Below, piece by piece: positions 12,074-23,578 of a stretch of DNA of 64,000 nt. Position numbers and translations under genes: made by a program. Every line of letters begins with the position of its first letter. Position 1 is the first letter of the stretch. The notes beneath the pieces are model-generated. The model was not told the origin of the DNA. It made no database searches and saw only the letters and a program-made list of their open reading frames with translations. Origin of the DNA: Akanthomyces muscarius. Lineage: Eukaryota > Ascomycota > Sordariomycetes > Hypocreales > Cordycipitaceae. The DNA lies in assembly GCF_028009165.1 (NCBI RefSeq), contig NC_079243.1, positions 4,030,001 through 4,094,000 of the forward strand. The letters run 5' to 3'.

Positions 12074-12552
12074 ATGCAAGTTTCAGTAGCCGCCCTCGCA
12101 CTGGTCGCCAGCGTTACCTTGGCTGGCAAGCAATGCCTTTCTGTTGGATCTGTGAGCCCCTCTTTGTTCTTCTGCGCCCTTTGGCTCCCCCAAGTTCATT
12201 CACAATTCTCTAACGTAGAATCGTCTGAATTTTAGGATTGCCACCGCACTCTGCCGTGCTGCCCCGGACTTCGCTGCATTGGCACTGGTGTAAGTCAGCA
12301 ACAAGCCTGAAGCAGAGCTGGAGAGACAGTGATGTGAAGTAGTATACTGACGGCCCGTCACAGAACAAAACTGTGAGTAATCATTTTACCAGTATACAGA
12401 ATTTCGTACTGAGGTGACTGTTACGCCGATAAATCTAGTGTCGCAATGTTTTTGCTATACTTCGACCGTTGTATGGAGTTCTCCCCTGGGAGTTTAAGCT
12501 CGGCCGGTCAACAGCGGGTCTGATACATGGAATCCCAAAGTCATACAAATAA
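12074..12552 (+). CDS. Small secreted protein with knottin-type cysteine spacing
   Basis: Four short exons are proposed: 12074-12151, 12236-12289, 12364-12372 (9 nt) and 12439-12552, all phase 0, giving 84 residues. Residues 1-18 form a signal peptide ending in Ala-Gly. The mature part has six cysteines spaced C-x6-C-x5-C-C-x4-C-x7-C, the inhibitor cystine knot pattern. The first five come from exons 1-2; the sixth is the first codon of exon 4. If intron 3 is not removed, the frame ends 17 codons after intron 2 and the sixth cysteine is lost. The pattern therefore supports splicing, although a three-codon exon is unusual. Roughly 36 residues follow the last cysteine, longer than usual, so the true 3' end may differ. 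Function is unknown; fungal knottin-like proteins include effectors and protease inhibitors. Confidence 0.55.
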
Positions 12553-12873
12553 TAGAAATGTAAATGTTCATTTATCTATGCTCAGCTGCAATCGCTTATA
12601 GCTGAGCATTTAGCGCTAGTCGCCTCAATCCCATGCTCGTCGCCTCTGTGTGCGAGGTTTTGTTGATTAAAATTGTACTATTTTCTTGGTTTTTCCCATG
12701 TTCATATAGACAGGACGCATGCGCGTCATTTTTCAGAATAGATTCCGACACCTAAACCATGTTTTGTGCCATTTCCCAGAACTCCATAAAGCAATTCATC
12801 AGTTTCTTTTCGACACGAGCATGCTGCTGTGACAATTCAATTCAAGAAATCATTATTTTCGCGCGTGGCCAGA
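12553..12873. other. Convergent 3' intergenic region
   Basis: This region lies between the convergent ends of the small secreted gene and NmrA. It contains a near-palindrome around 12583-12612 (CTCAGCTGCAATCGC, then TAGCTGAGCAT) that could form a hairpin. No gene is seen. Confidence 0.35.
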
Positions 12874-14250
12874 TCATGCAAGCCATTGCTCCTCGTCTCG
12901 CTTCAGTCCCCGCATGACAAGGCCGTCTTCTTCGTCGTCGGAATCGGAATCGTTGTCGTCATTCAGCCGCAGCTGCTCGACCGATACAGTCGCGTACTGC
13001 AACTTTTCGTCACCGCCATCTGTTTCGTCGTCCTCGAGCATCCACGTTAAGCCATTCGCTTCTTCCTCGAGAGGAAACATTTCGCGCGCGTACTCCTCGA
13101 GGCCACGGGGGCCTTCCCACAGCTCCAAAGCCTCGGCGGGGCAGTTGGCTTCGAGTCTGGCACAGCCAAAGTAAGGGGGCTGCTTCTTGGGATCTTTTTC
13201 GTCGGGGCTAAAGAGTTTCTCCAAAGCTTCCAGCTGCTCCCTATAGCCTGCTGGAATGCGAACTTTGATGTCGATAGGGCCGCGAACGTAGCGAACAGGA
13301 CGACCCACCCCGCGAGAAAAGAGCTCACAAGCCTCTTTGGGCGTCAGGTACTCGTAGGCGAGGGCAATACGCTCGTTGCGCCACTTGGAAACGCCGTCCT
13401 TGAAGAGCTGCAGAATCGCGGGGCCGACGTCGTGCTCAGCGTCAAGCCACGGTAGCTTTGCATCCTCGTGGAAAGGCGCCTGCCATACAAAAGAGCCGTC
13501 ATCTTGAACCTCGGTGCAGAAGAGGGGATAAAGCAGAGAGGTGAAGTTGTTGTTGTAGATGCCGGTGTAGACAAAGGTAGCGGGGAGGTCAAGCTGGCGG
13601 ACGTAATCCTCAACCTTGTGCTTGGCGGCCCAGAGAGGAAGAGAAGGCCAGTTTTTGTTGTATGCGGCGTGGTCGGGCATAGACGAGTAAATGTAATGGT
13701 GCACACCGGCTTTCTTGGCAGCGTCAGCAAGAGCCTTTCCGATAGCAATTTCGTCGCCGTAGAAAGTTGTGTTGATAAAAGCGAGCTGGGCGCCGCGGAA
13801 GAGGTTGTTGATGAGGTCGTGGTTTACACCGACGCCGGAAAGAGGACCATTTTGGGTGACATCCTTGTTGGCTTCGGTTGGCTGGTGTCTGGTGTAGAGC
13901 TCGCCAACTACGCAAGTAACGTTCGGATTTGTCGCAACCTCGGTTGCAATAACGCCTTCCTTGTTGCGCAGCTGGGCCCGAACATGGTAGCCAACGGCGG
14001 TTGCGACACGGATCAGTGAGGCAGCCTGGCGGCCGCTGGCGTTTATGACGGCGATGGTCTTGTCGGGGTTCGACATGAAGCGCTTGGGTGGGCGAAATGT
14101 TAGAGAGTTATTTCGAGACCCAGCCAAGGGGGAGGATTCCGAATAGGAAGATCTCGAGTGTTTGTGTTGTTTGCGGTAGAAAGGAGGTTGTTCTGCCGTG
14201 TTGATGCGAATAGGGATGCTGGCCGACATTGGATTAAATTGGGTGGGCAT
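12874..14250 (-). CDS. nmr1: NmrA-type nitrogen metabolite repression regulator
   Basis: An intronless gene of 458 codons. After about 60 residues of Ser/Gln-rich N-terminal extension comes an NAD(P)-binding Rossmann domain (KTIAVINASGRQAASLIRVA) of the atypical short-chain dehydrogenase NmrA family. It is followed by GAQLAFINTTF, HHYIYSSMPD and VYTGIYNNNF. The catalytic Tyr-Lys pair of active dehydrogenases is not evident, in keeping with a sensor role. NmrA/NMR1 binds the GATA activator AreA/NIT2 and blocks it when ammonium or glutamine is plentiful. The acidic C-terminus (DNDSDSDDEEDG) and N-terminal extension resemble the longer Neurospora-type NMR rather than the short Aspergillus form. 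The ATG at 14250 was preferred over a TTG at 14283; ATG 14229 is also possible. Confidence 0.9.
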   Translation of the reverse strand: MPTQFNPMSASIPIRINTAEQPPFYRKQHKHSRSSYSESSPLAGSRNNSLTFRPPKRFMSNPDKTIAVINASGRQAASLIRVATAVGYHVRAQLRNKEGVIATEVATNPNVTCVVGELYTRHQPTEANKDVTQNGPLSGVGVNHDLINNLFRGAQLAFINTTFYGDEIAIGKALADAAKKAGVHHYIYSSMPDHAAYNKNWPSLPLWAAKHKVEDYVRQLDLPATFVYTGIYNNNFTSLLYPLFCTEVQDDGSFVWQAPFHEDAKLPWLDAEHDVGPAILQLFKDGVSKWRNERIALAYEYLTPKEACELFSRGVGRPVRYVRGPIDIKVRIPAGYREQLEALEKLFSPDEKDPKKQPPYFGCARLEANCPAEALELWEGPRGLEEYAREMFPLEEEANGLTWMLEDDETDGGDEKLQYATVSVEQLRLNDDNDSDSDDEEDGLVMRGLKRDEEQWLA

Positions 14251-16341
14251 TGTCGCAGTTGGGTGCCCGAGGAGGTAGTACAAGGCAAAACGGCGAAGTG
14301 GTGAGGTGGACTGGCTGAGATCCAGAGGATGCGAAAACGGCCGTATAGGTCACGCCAGAAAAGACAGAAGTGGAGGAGGTGAGAAGAGGCGAGAAAGCCT
14401 GTCGACGAGCGCAAGAAAGGCGGGAGGCGCAAGAAGAGAGAGATCCGTCAACGGTTCAAGGTGGGGGTTCCAGCGTGCAACCAGGGCTCGCGTCTCAGGC
14501 CATGTGCTACTAGAGAGCACGAGGAGGGAGAGATGGAGAAGAGGCGAGAAGAAAGTACGTAAAAAAAGCTGTACGACAGTGGGCCAGATGCAGCGGGCGG
14601 CGAGCAGATTCAGACCAGCGACGGAGCTGACCTGGCAGGGCGGAAGAAGGGCCGGCGGCAAGACGCGGGTCTGCAAAACTAGCAATTCTGCTAAAGCCAG
14701 ACGAGTCGAGAATAGCGGGCTGCAGGTCCAGCTGGTCAAGTGGTGTCTTGCGGTGGTGTAGAGTCTGGATTAGTGTCTGGCACTCTGGCGGGGCAAGAAG
14801 TGGACAAGACGGATGATGTGGGCGACTGGCGAGGAGGAGGGTGGAAAGAGGACGAAACGTTCGAGGCGGTTTGCGCGTTGCAATGGGACGGGCGAGTAGC
14901 GTGGTATATTGTTCGGTTTGGGGGCAGCTGGCGAACAAAGAAGAAGGGCCGGTTGAGCGTTCCGGACCGTCGCGGTAGAATAGGCCGAAACGAGATTCGA
15001 CCTTGAGAGCACGCGGAAAGCTTGAATCGGAATGGGACGGGGGCGTGAGAGCGATACCGGGGGTGTGGTCGTGGTGTCGAGGAAGCCGTTGAACAGGCGC
15101 GTTTTCGAAAGGTACGAAGGAAAAAAGTTATGTACAGCGTTGATGGTGGTTGAAAGAGAAAGAAACGAGCAACGAGCAAGATTGACAATCAGTACGGAGT
15201 ACAGCAATTCAAGACAGAGCTGGGGTCTTGCGACAGCAGCGCATATGAAGAAAAGCCTTATCGGTGATGGCGGGGAGGTATGGCTGATAAGCAGAACCTT
15301 GTCCGAGTTGCGCCTTGGTTTTAGGGCGGGCGAATGAGTGCAGTTTTGCAAGAGGCGGATAGGATAGGTGCGCGATAACAAATGGTTGTGTTTTATTTTA
15401 GTTCAGTGGCTTTCAATGTTTTTCTTGAAAAGAGGAAAAGCTTTGATGCCGTTTGTAGTTTGTAAGGATGACATGGGTGACTGTGCTGAGGGAGGAGCAA
15501 CCGACAGATGCAAACGCAGCTTCTGTTGCCAACTGCCAGCGGCCAACTGCCTGAGACACTCGCTGGTGACATCAACAATTATCTATTTACTGTGCGTGCT
15601 TGTCTGCTACCGGTGCACCCAAACACAGTAATACGCCATCGAGTCAGATAACATCACTTGCCGCCTCGTCAGCCTTTACACATTAGACGAAATCTGCTCG
15701 ACGATACGGAAGAGGTTCGCCGGCGCAATCATGACGGTGGCATACCCTGCGACACCACCCACACCCACCCCATTCGAGGCACCGCTACAAGGACCTGCGC
15801 ATTGGGGAGCATCACTGCACCAAGCCGTAACTCGCCGGCGCCACTTATCCCAGGTGCGCGCGTGAGCCTGCTCAAATTTTTCTTACTCCAGTTTCCAGCG
15901 ACTAAGTCTATTTAGAATGGAGCCCTTTGGGGCTACCGTTATCAGTTTGGCGGGCTAGCCCAAGCCAGAATGAGGGGACGGACGCCGCGGAGATGGGGCT
16001 CGATTGACGGCAGGACACTGGTTGACTGACACAGCCTGACAAGTGACGACCACACCAGAAGAAAAGTCTGATAACGAATAACTACCTATTCCAGTATAGC
16101 CTGAATCGGCCTCGAGCACAAGATTGTCCCTTGCGCTCACCTCAGCCCGAGTTACCGCCAACAGGGAGTCTGCGATTTGAGCAGCACACGGCTCATTCGG
16201 CTCATCAATTCATCGAATAATATACAGGGGGAGCATAAGCGCCATCTACAAATTGCTCGTTGAACGATGTCTTACAGCAGCTTCTCCAAATATTGTGGTG
16301 TTGCTCAGTAGTTTCTGTGCTGACAGTGCTTAAACCAGACT
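14251..16341 (-). promoter_or_regulatory. Long pyrimidine-rich leader/promoter of NmrA
   Basis: For about 1.1 kb upstream of NmrA the minus strand is strongly C/T-rich (plus strand GAGGAGGTGAGAAGAGGC and many alike), as expected of a long fungal 5' leader or pyrimidine-rich promoter. GATA-factor sites cluster at its far end: CGATAA at 15258-15263 (minus strand), TGATAA at 15285-15290 and CGATAA at 15373-15378, with two GGATAG copies at 15357-15367. The remainder up to 16341 is the 3' flank of the transporter pseudogene; nothing else is recognised. Confidence 0.45.
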
Positions 16342-17650
16342 CTACGACAGCGCCCTTGTTCGATCGCGAAATAGGGAGACGAAAACGGCTTTCCCCATAT
16401 TGAACAGCTGAAGCAGCCAGACTACCACCAAAACGATAATCATTATCGTCGACGCCCACTGTATCGCATTGCTCTCCAGCTGCTGGCCAATAAAGACTGT
16501 CGCCAAGGTGAAGCCTACATTGGGGAAGATCAACGCTAGGTGCAATGGTGTCAGCTGCAAGTAAATCATCCCGGATTGTGCAAGCACTGTACTCACCCCA
16601 CCAGCTATTGTTGAACCGCATCGGCGTCTTGGCGATGCCTCTCCTGACTCTGACGAATTGAGCGATCGTCACAAACAGTGCTATTCCGAAAAGCCGGAGC
16701 ATAAAAAGCCATAGAAATATTCCGACCCAAGTTGCCACGATCAAAAGCACCTCTGCAGCCATTGGGTGCGATTCGAAATAGGCATAGCCGTCGGGCAAAG
16801 CCTGTGCTCTCCCAATGAGTGCCACAATGGTGAAGCCGACAGAACCCACTGTAATGAAGAGGCCTGGCGCTTTATCAGGTGGCGGCCATCCGTTCTGCAT
16901 CAGGTTGCCAAAAAACCAGACAAGCATGATGAGGCTGGATTACCAGCCAAATCCTTGAAACGCAATGCCAGACACAATAATGGGAAGCCTCTGCGCCAGA
17001 GGCTGGCCTTTTGCGATGCTCGAGGCGATTGTGCCCGTCAGCATGGTGTTGTCTACGAGAATCATGGAGCCCGGATTCATCTGCACCGCCGTGACCGGTG
17101 TAAACTCGAAAACGGTGACAAAGTGCGCCGTGGCTGATGCGAGCGTCACCGCCGCGTATATCCAGTAGCACACGCGAATTGCGACGGTGAGCCAGGGGCC
17201 CGCGTGCGGCGCACCGAACCGGTCCATGGAAATGATGATGGTGGCAATGGTGAGCCAGAAGGAACCAAAGAAGAAGCACTCGGGCGCTTGGACGAAGCCC
17301 CTGCGGATGGCCAAGGGTTTGGATGCCCATAGTACGACTAGGAGGGCTGTAAAGACGCTGAAGAGAACGAGGTTGAAGATGAAAACGACGGTGCCAATGG
17401 CCTGCAGCCCGTGGAACTGCTTGGGGCTTTCGGAGAGCAGAATGCCGATGCCGCCGGTAGACTGGCTGCAAGTAAACCATGTCCAATTGAATTTTTCCAC
17501 GATCCATTGACGGAGGTTCAGTCTTTTGTCGTTGGGTACTTTTTGTTCTTCGGTCGTCGGCAAGTCTCGTTCGTTGTTGGTGTCGGTTAGCCTGGCCGAG
17601 CGAGCGCCATTCGTATCGGCGCGGCCCACGGCCGTGTCACTGCTGGCCAT
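16342..17650 (-). pseudogene. TDT-family (malate/sulfite-type) transporter with premature stop
   Basis: The coding sequence runs 17650-16597, then 16535-16342 after a 61-nt GTGAGT..TAG intron, a total of 416 codons, the usual family length. Conserved features of the tellurite-resistance/dicarboxylate transporter family are clear: FNWTWFTCSQSTGGIGILL at the first helix, a series of about ten spans, and after the splice NNSWWALIFPNVGFTLATV. Relatives export sulfite (Ssu1) or import malate (Mae1). Codon 237 is TAA (16942-16940), between GIAFQGFGW and SSLIMLVWFFGN, in the middle of a conserved helix. The frame is unchanged on both sides, and no usable intron removes the stop. This looks like a recent nonsense mutation, a sequencing error, or a stop that is read through. 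Confidence 0.85.
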
Positions 17651-20600
17651 CTCTGGTTACTGATGGGATCGTCTACTCTCTGGGCAAAAGAATCATGCAA
17701 TTTCTATAAACACATGATGAAAAACACTAGTGATACTAGCACAGTAAATTATAGCAATTTCGCAGTTGTCCATGATAAATTATACAAGTACTGTGTCATG
17801 TCGTCACCAAGCTCCGGGATAGCGGCGGCCGATTCTCTCTCCACATGGCAATAGAACCATGAATGGGCGTATTTGTCAACAAGATACTCAATGACATGCA
17901 TCATACTAGGGATACGGAGCCAGAAGATGGCTCCGAAATTCAATCCAGAGCATGAGTGCTTCTTTTTAGTTGTCCGCTATTTGTATCATTGAATTTGACA
18001 AGGATTTGATCACTCTTGGCTCGGCAGATGGGGTTTGGGATGAATCTCACAGAAAGGAAACAACTAAGAGCACTTTGGAGATTGGAGTGGAAATAAGGGA
18101 AAGCTTACATCAAAATACTCGGTGCTGGAATTTTCCATACTTGGAGCAGGTATAGCTGCTGAGCATCTTTGGAGCAATACTCCGCGGAACCCCAAGTTAG
18201 TTACAACTAATGCGGTAGGACGACCTACGGTTTCACATCAATAGCATGTGTGAAAACCTTTTCTTTTCTTTTCTTCTGATGGAAGTTTTTCTTTATTGTA
18301 CAATACAGAGCGTGTGCAGGCCTGACTAATACGTTGTCTTCCTGCATCTCTTCAATTGACCTCCCAATGCAGGCCACACCCCAGTCAACCCCGGCTTATT
18401 CTGCCTCAGCGCGCCCAGGGGCCACTGAAAGCAGGCCCCAATTAGCAGCCCTCAAGGAGTCTCCGCATCGTACATGCCGATCCCCGCATTCGCCGGGGAA
18501 TTTTTTCTCTTTTTTTTTTTTTTCTTTTAAATCTGGCTGGCAAGCATAAACGTGCTTTTTCCGTTCCAGCCGGGAATGCCTGGGTGAAAAATGCATCTCC
18601 GCGGCCGCCGTCCTCCCACGAGCAAATTTGCAGCCCCTCCCCCTCCCCCTTCCCCTTCCCCCACACAACTCAAAAGAAGAGTAGAAAAAATTCAGGTCAA
18701 TGAATTGGCAGTAGTGCGTGCACATGGGCCCAGCCACAACACTGCCAATCGGGCTTTTGCCACATGGGCCAGCTTAATGGTACATGTTCAGGTATTGGAC
18801 CTGGCTGTGTCTGTGTGTGTGGTCGCACAGAGTATCAGTGTGTTCCATGTCTGATGAATCCACAATTCAGCGAAAAATTGTGTCTTGGCAGCTGGGGCGT
18901 GAGGAGAGAGAAGCCACGTATCCCGCTCAAGTCACGAGAGCATCACTTTTTCCTTTTTTTTTTCCCATCGAGTTTGGACAAATGGCCGACTAATTACCCC
19001 ATTGTCACGTTAACCGCGCTACGGCGCTGCGGCATCGGAGCAACCCCACCATGTAATGTCTCTTGTTCTCAACAACCCCGCGCCATCTGTGTCCGGGGAA
19101 GCCAGGCGTGTCTTTTGACTCGGAAATTATTTACTCCAATTTCTCCGGAGTGTAGACGGAGTACGGAGTATAGAACGCTGTTGTTGTTGTTTTTTTTTTT
19201 CTTTGCGGCAGTTCGGTCTGCCAAGCTTGCGTCCTCTGCCTTTTGCGGCATCTTCCACTGCCTCAATCTACTCTGCCGTGTCTGCCTCACTGTAAACCCC
19301 CCCTGTGCTTTTAGCAGTGATACCTCAGCGCTCGCCACTCTCCTGCGGATCTTTGCTGCACAGGGCAGGTCGCACAACAATGCATTTTTGTTCTGATTCC
19401 CATCTCTACATCTTTCCCCTAGATCCTTCTTCTGCTATTGCTGATCCTGGTATGCTGCTATTTTTGTCACCCTTTTGACTAAATATTCAGCTTTACCGAG
19501 ATAAGCGTGTCAGCTCCCACCCTACCTGTCGCACGCAATCCTCACAGCTGCGCACGCGGGCAAGACACCATGCCGCTACTGTAAACCCGTTTCCCAACCT
19601 CGATCCTGATTCGCTGTAAAATGAAAAACGCCCTCTTCATATGCACCGCGTTGCTTGGCTGTAAATTGCGCAGCTCTGCCTGCATATGCAGCTACGTGCG
19701 TTAGCCTGCCCAAGCCCATGCAATCGCCTCAGCTCTTGTCGTTGGCCCCCCCAGGCCTCATGACCGCAATTGCCTCGCGAGTTCCCAATTAGGAGAATAC
19801 ATTGCAATTTCATGGAATCTAAATAGAACGCTTCGCTAGTAGCGTCAGACACGAATGTATGTACAAGTCACCTGTCGGGGCGGAGGCACCACGACAGTGT
19901 ACGCCACCAAACCCCATGTCGTGCCTTGATCCTGTCTCGGGCCCTCGCTGTCCCGCACCTTTGGCGATTGACCGACTCACCTTGTTGTCCCAGACTCAAA
20001 CAGAAACAATGCAAAACATGAATGCAATAAACTCAACAGTAATTGTTTCTACGAAGATATTATTTTTAGTAGACGTGAGCCGTCGGCGTGAAATATCTAT
20101 CGTCTTTGTTCCGATGCGCCTCTGCAAATATCCCACATCTGATATCCAGAATCGCTCCCCAACAACTTTTCCTTCCATGCCTTGCCTCGGCCTCTCCCCG
20201 CTTCTCCATGCATTTCCCCAACCTTTGCATCTTTTCCCCCTCTTTCCCAATCTAAGAACTGACCCAATACAGTGCTTACGCTTCTCTCTCCCCCCGCCCG
20301 CTCTCCACGTTCTGCTGCTGTCCCTCTTTACTTATCTCGGCCCGACGGCACCCCCAGAATCTCCCCGTCATCGCCCAGCGGGGACCTGGAGAAGGAAGTG
20401 AATCGTATCTGACGTCGTCTATTATGATTGCATGCTTTCCAATTGTAAATGATTCGGCATCAATTGGCTCGCAATGGCGTCATCCTGTACCTAGAGCACG
20501 ACCCCCCTCCCTCCCCCGGGTTGCTATCTCTCCTCCAGCTGATAGCGATTTAACAGGCAGCCTTATCAGAGGTTTTTCGATCGACAGCTAAAACTAACGC

Positions 20601-20752
20601 TCCGAAGCCAGCCTTGTTGGCACATGCGAATAGTCACAATTGGAAGTATCATGATTCGTGGCTCATGTGTAAATAAACATGTGCTTTCATGTGCTTAATT
20701 TCCGGAACGCCCCCGACGCACGCCCCCTGCGCATCACAATTCAGTCAGGCTC
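17651..20752. other. 3.1-kb gene-free stretch
   Basis: This stretch lies between the transporter pseudogene and the 3' end of the Zn2Cys6 gene. It holds long T runs (18508-18524, 18956-18963, 19190-19200), a CT-rich block at 18636-18661 and CGGAGTA direct repeats near 19148. No open frame here has family features or credible splicing. It could carry an unrecognised noncoding transcript or simply be the transporter promoter. Confidence 0.4.
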
Positions 20753-23578
20753 TCACCATCCAGTGCCCATGTTCATGTTGCGCGCCCAAGACTCATCCAA
20801 CCTCTGGCCAGCCCCGGCGTTTCCAGACTCGTCCCTGTTTTCCGAGAATATGTCAAGCTGTCGCTGTAGTGGTGCCGATATATCAAGATTAGCTATCATT
20901 GCTTCCTCTTTAGGGGGATTTGCATGGCGTCATTTGGCGTTTTCTGAAAACGCCTTGTCCAGAAGAAGAAGAAGACTTACCCAGTCCATGCCGTTGCCCA
21001 TCCAAGACGAATCAAACTCGACCGTGCCAAAGATACCGTCGCTGCTGTTATCAGACGCCGAGGCCTCCATTCCTGATAGGTCCCCGCCAAAGCCCGTGCC
21101 TTCTGGTCCCGGGAACGTCACGACGGTTGGGTCGTTGCCAACCTGGGGTAAGCCAAGGCCGGAAAAGTCGGTGCTCGGCATCGTCCCTACATTAACGACG
21201 TTAGCTATTCCATTTGTAAGTACATATGACTGCAATCACAGGACAAGGCATGAGGGCATCAATTCGCGCACTATGCATGCATATCATACCTGTGAATCCT
21301 GATGTGGACTCTGAGCCACTATAAACCTGGTTCGTAGATGCAGCCGCTGAAGATTGCTGTCCGCTCGATACCAGCGACGGCGGCGGCGGCGCTGGCATGA
21401 ACATGTGCTGCCCAAGCCGAATGTCGCTATCTGCTGGTGGTGGTGGCGGCACAGTCGTGGAAACGCCGCCACCTGGTGCTGTGTTCTTGGCGGGCGGCGC
21501 CGTCGGGAACGACTCGTTGTCGACGGGACAGCCGAGCTTGGCCAGCATGACGGCCAGCGTGTCTCTCGTCTTGCGCAGCTCGCCCACCGTCGACGACACG
21601 CGGCACCAGATGGCGTGCGACCGCCGCAGCATCGTCTTGAGCTCGTCCTTGGACCGCAGGCGCCTGTCCGCCGCGGCCCAGCGCGGGTCGTCGCCCGTCG
21701 GGTGCTCGGGGTAGTGCGCGCTCTGCACCACGACGTAGATGACCATGGCGGCGAGCATAAAGTCATGCACCGACAGCGACGTGACGAACCACCCGCACAT
21801 GCTGAGCATGTTGCCGGGCCGCGTCGCGTTCCAGATGGTGACCTGGAAGTCGAGCAGCGCGACAGCGGCCTCGAGGCACTGCTGCCGCGAGTAGTCGTGC
21901 TCGGCGCGCAGGACCGGCTCCGCGAGGTGCCGCCGGTGCAGCACGCAGCGGCACTTGTGGTACAGCGCCTCGATGCCGTAGCGCTGGATGAGGAGCATGG
22001 GCGAGTCGCCGATGCACTGGTCCAGGGACTTGACGTGCAGGAACGGCGGGACCTTGTCCCACGTGTCGTTGAGGGCCACGTCCAGACGCATCGTGTCCGC
22101 GTAGGTCGGCGGCGCCAGCGCGTGGGCCTGCTTCGCGATGCGGCTAAACACGCGCAGTATCTTGATCTTGTTGATCGAGTACGACATGGACGTGTAGTCC
22201 TGCAGCGACCGCGGCGCCGGCATCTCCCTCGTGTCCTCGCCAAAGTCCTCGTCCTGGTAGTTGCCCTGAATCTCCACATCCGACTCGATGCCGTGCAGCA
22301 TGCTCGGCAGGCCCATGTGGAACGACACGAGCAGCTCAATCTGGCACGCCATGTTCCACCACCGCCGGCGCATCTCGCTCTCGTACGGCGACAGGTTGGC
22401 GAGCTTGCCCGGATCTCGGTGCATGCCCAGCTTGAGCATCAGCCGCAGGCACACGGCCGACAGCGTGTAGCAGCTCATCTGCGCGGCGCGGCTAAACATG
22501 AAATACGCCTCCACGTAGAGGATAAAGGCCGGGATCGTCTCCGGCGTCGGGCTCGTGTACTTGCTCCAGACGAGCGCCCAGCCCGCACACGCGCGGAACA
22601 TTTGGATGCGTTGCAGGACGGGGGTGGTGGACTCGGCGCGTAGCTCCTCGGGCGCAGAGAAGTGGTTGAAGATGACGCCGAGCGCGAGGATCATAAACAG
22701 CTGTGCGATCCAGGGGAGCGACACGCTATCTGGATCTTGCCAGAATTGTGCATACTATTTCTGTTAGCTAAATGGCTTGCATGTGAATTGAGTCTACTCA
22801 CATTCTTGGTGAATGTTGGTCGATGCACACAAACTGTAGATGTGATTAGTATGCTTGGCCGCTTTCATGTCAAGGGTCGACTTACACTGCGCAGGGCTTG
22901 ACGAGGAAAAGTATCGCATAATGAGTCTGTCGGCAATGTGCTTCTCGGGAATATGTCCAATGAGCTCTTCGCGACTGCTCGGTCCGCCTCGCGGGCTGAG
23001 CAACATTTCCGCAGCTTCCAGGTCCGTCCCTGGCGAGTCACCTTGCACTTCATCATCCTCATCATCGAAATACGTCTTCAGGTCCTCAATCTTGAAAAAA
23101 TGTCAGCACTGATCTCACTCAACCCGAATAAAAGACGGGTAGCAATAGAATCTGCACTTACATCTTCCAGCATCGCCAAGCAGTGCGTCGCTCCCACGTA
23201 CGTCGACCCTTGCACGCTGCGCACCACCTGTCCCTGCGCCGGCTTCACCTCGTCCGCTTCTGCCGCCGCCTCCTCACCATCACCCCCTTTCCTCTCCGTG
23301 CCGACAGCCTCATCCGCTTCCGCCTCCATCATGTTGCGCACCATGCCCTCGAGGCGCTTCAGCCGCGCCGACATGCCCTTGGGTGGCGCCTTGCGCTTGA
23401 CGGGCTTGGGCGCGTACACGCACGCCTCGGGGCGGTCCTTTTTGGCGCACTGGCTGCATGGCTGGCCGCGGTCGCACTTGAGCTTGGAGCCGCGGCACGG
23501 CGCGCAGGACAGAAGCACGCGCGAGCGCTTCTGCGGCGGCACCGAGGGCAGCGCCTGGCCGTCGAGGCTGAGATCCAT
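20753..23578 (-). CDS. Zn2Cys6 transcription factor with fungal-specific TF domain
   Basis: Six exons are proposed: 23578-23162, 23090-22886, 22833-22802, 22754-21290, 21186-20981 and 20863-20753, together 811 codons. The binuclear zinc cluster lies near the N-terminus with cysteines at 25, 28, 35, 41, 44 and 53, followed by a basic linker and a coiled stretch (MSARLKRLEGMVRNMM). The middle homology region begins HIPEKHIADRLIMRYF and continues through the spliced FCVHRPTFTKN and YAQFWQDPDSVSLPWIAQLF. Exon 3 is only 32 nt, but both joins restore conserved sequence. Exon 6 is less sure: it joins in phase after GMDW through a GTAAGT..CTACAG intron with a GCTAATC branch site, adding 36 residues. 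If it is not used, the frame reads a further Leu-rich 18 residues. The target pathway is unknown. Confidence 0.85.

Noticed and set aside
16925..16945. Cryptic intron to bypass the TAA in the TDT gene
   Set aside because: The only GT at the site (GTAATC) has acceptors that give either a 9-nt intron or a 49-nt one that creates another stop and deletes a conserved helix.
21354..22643. 429-codon plus-strand open frame
   Set aside because: Antisense shadow of the Zn2Cys6 regulator, with no domain features and biased composition.
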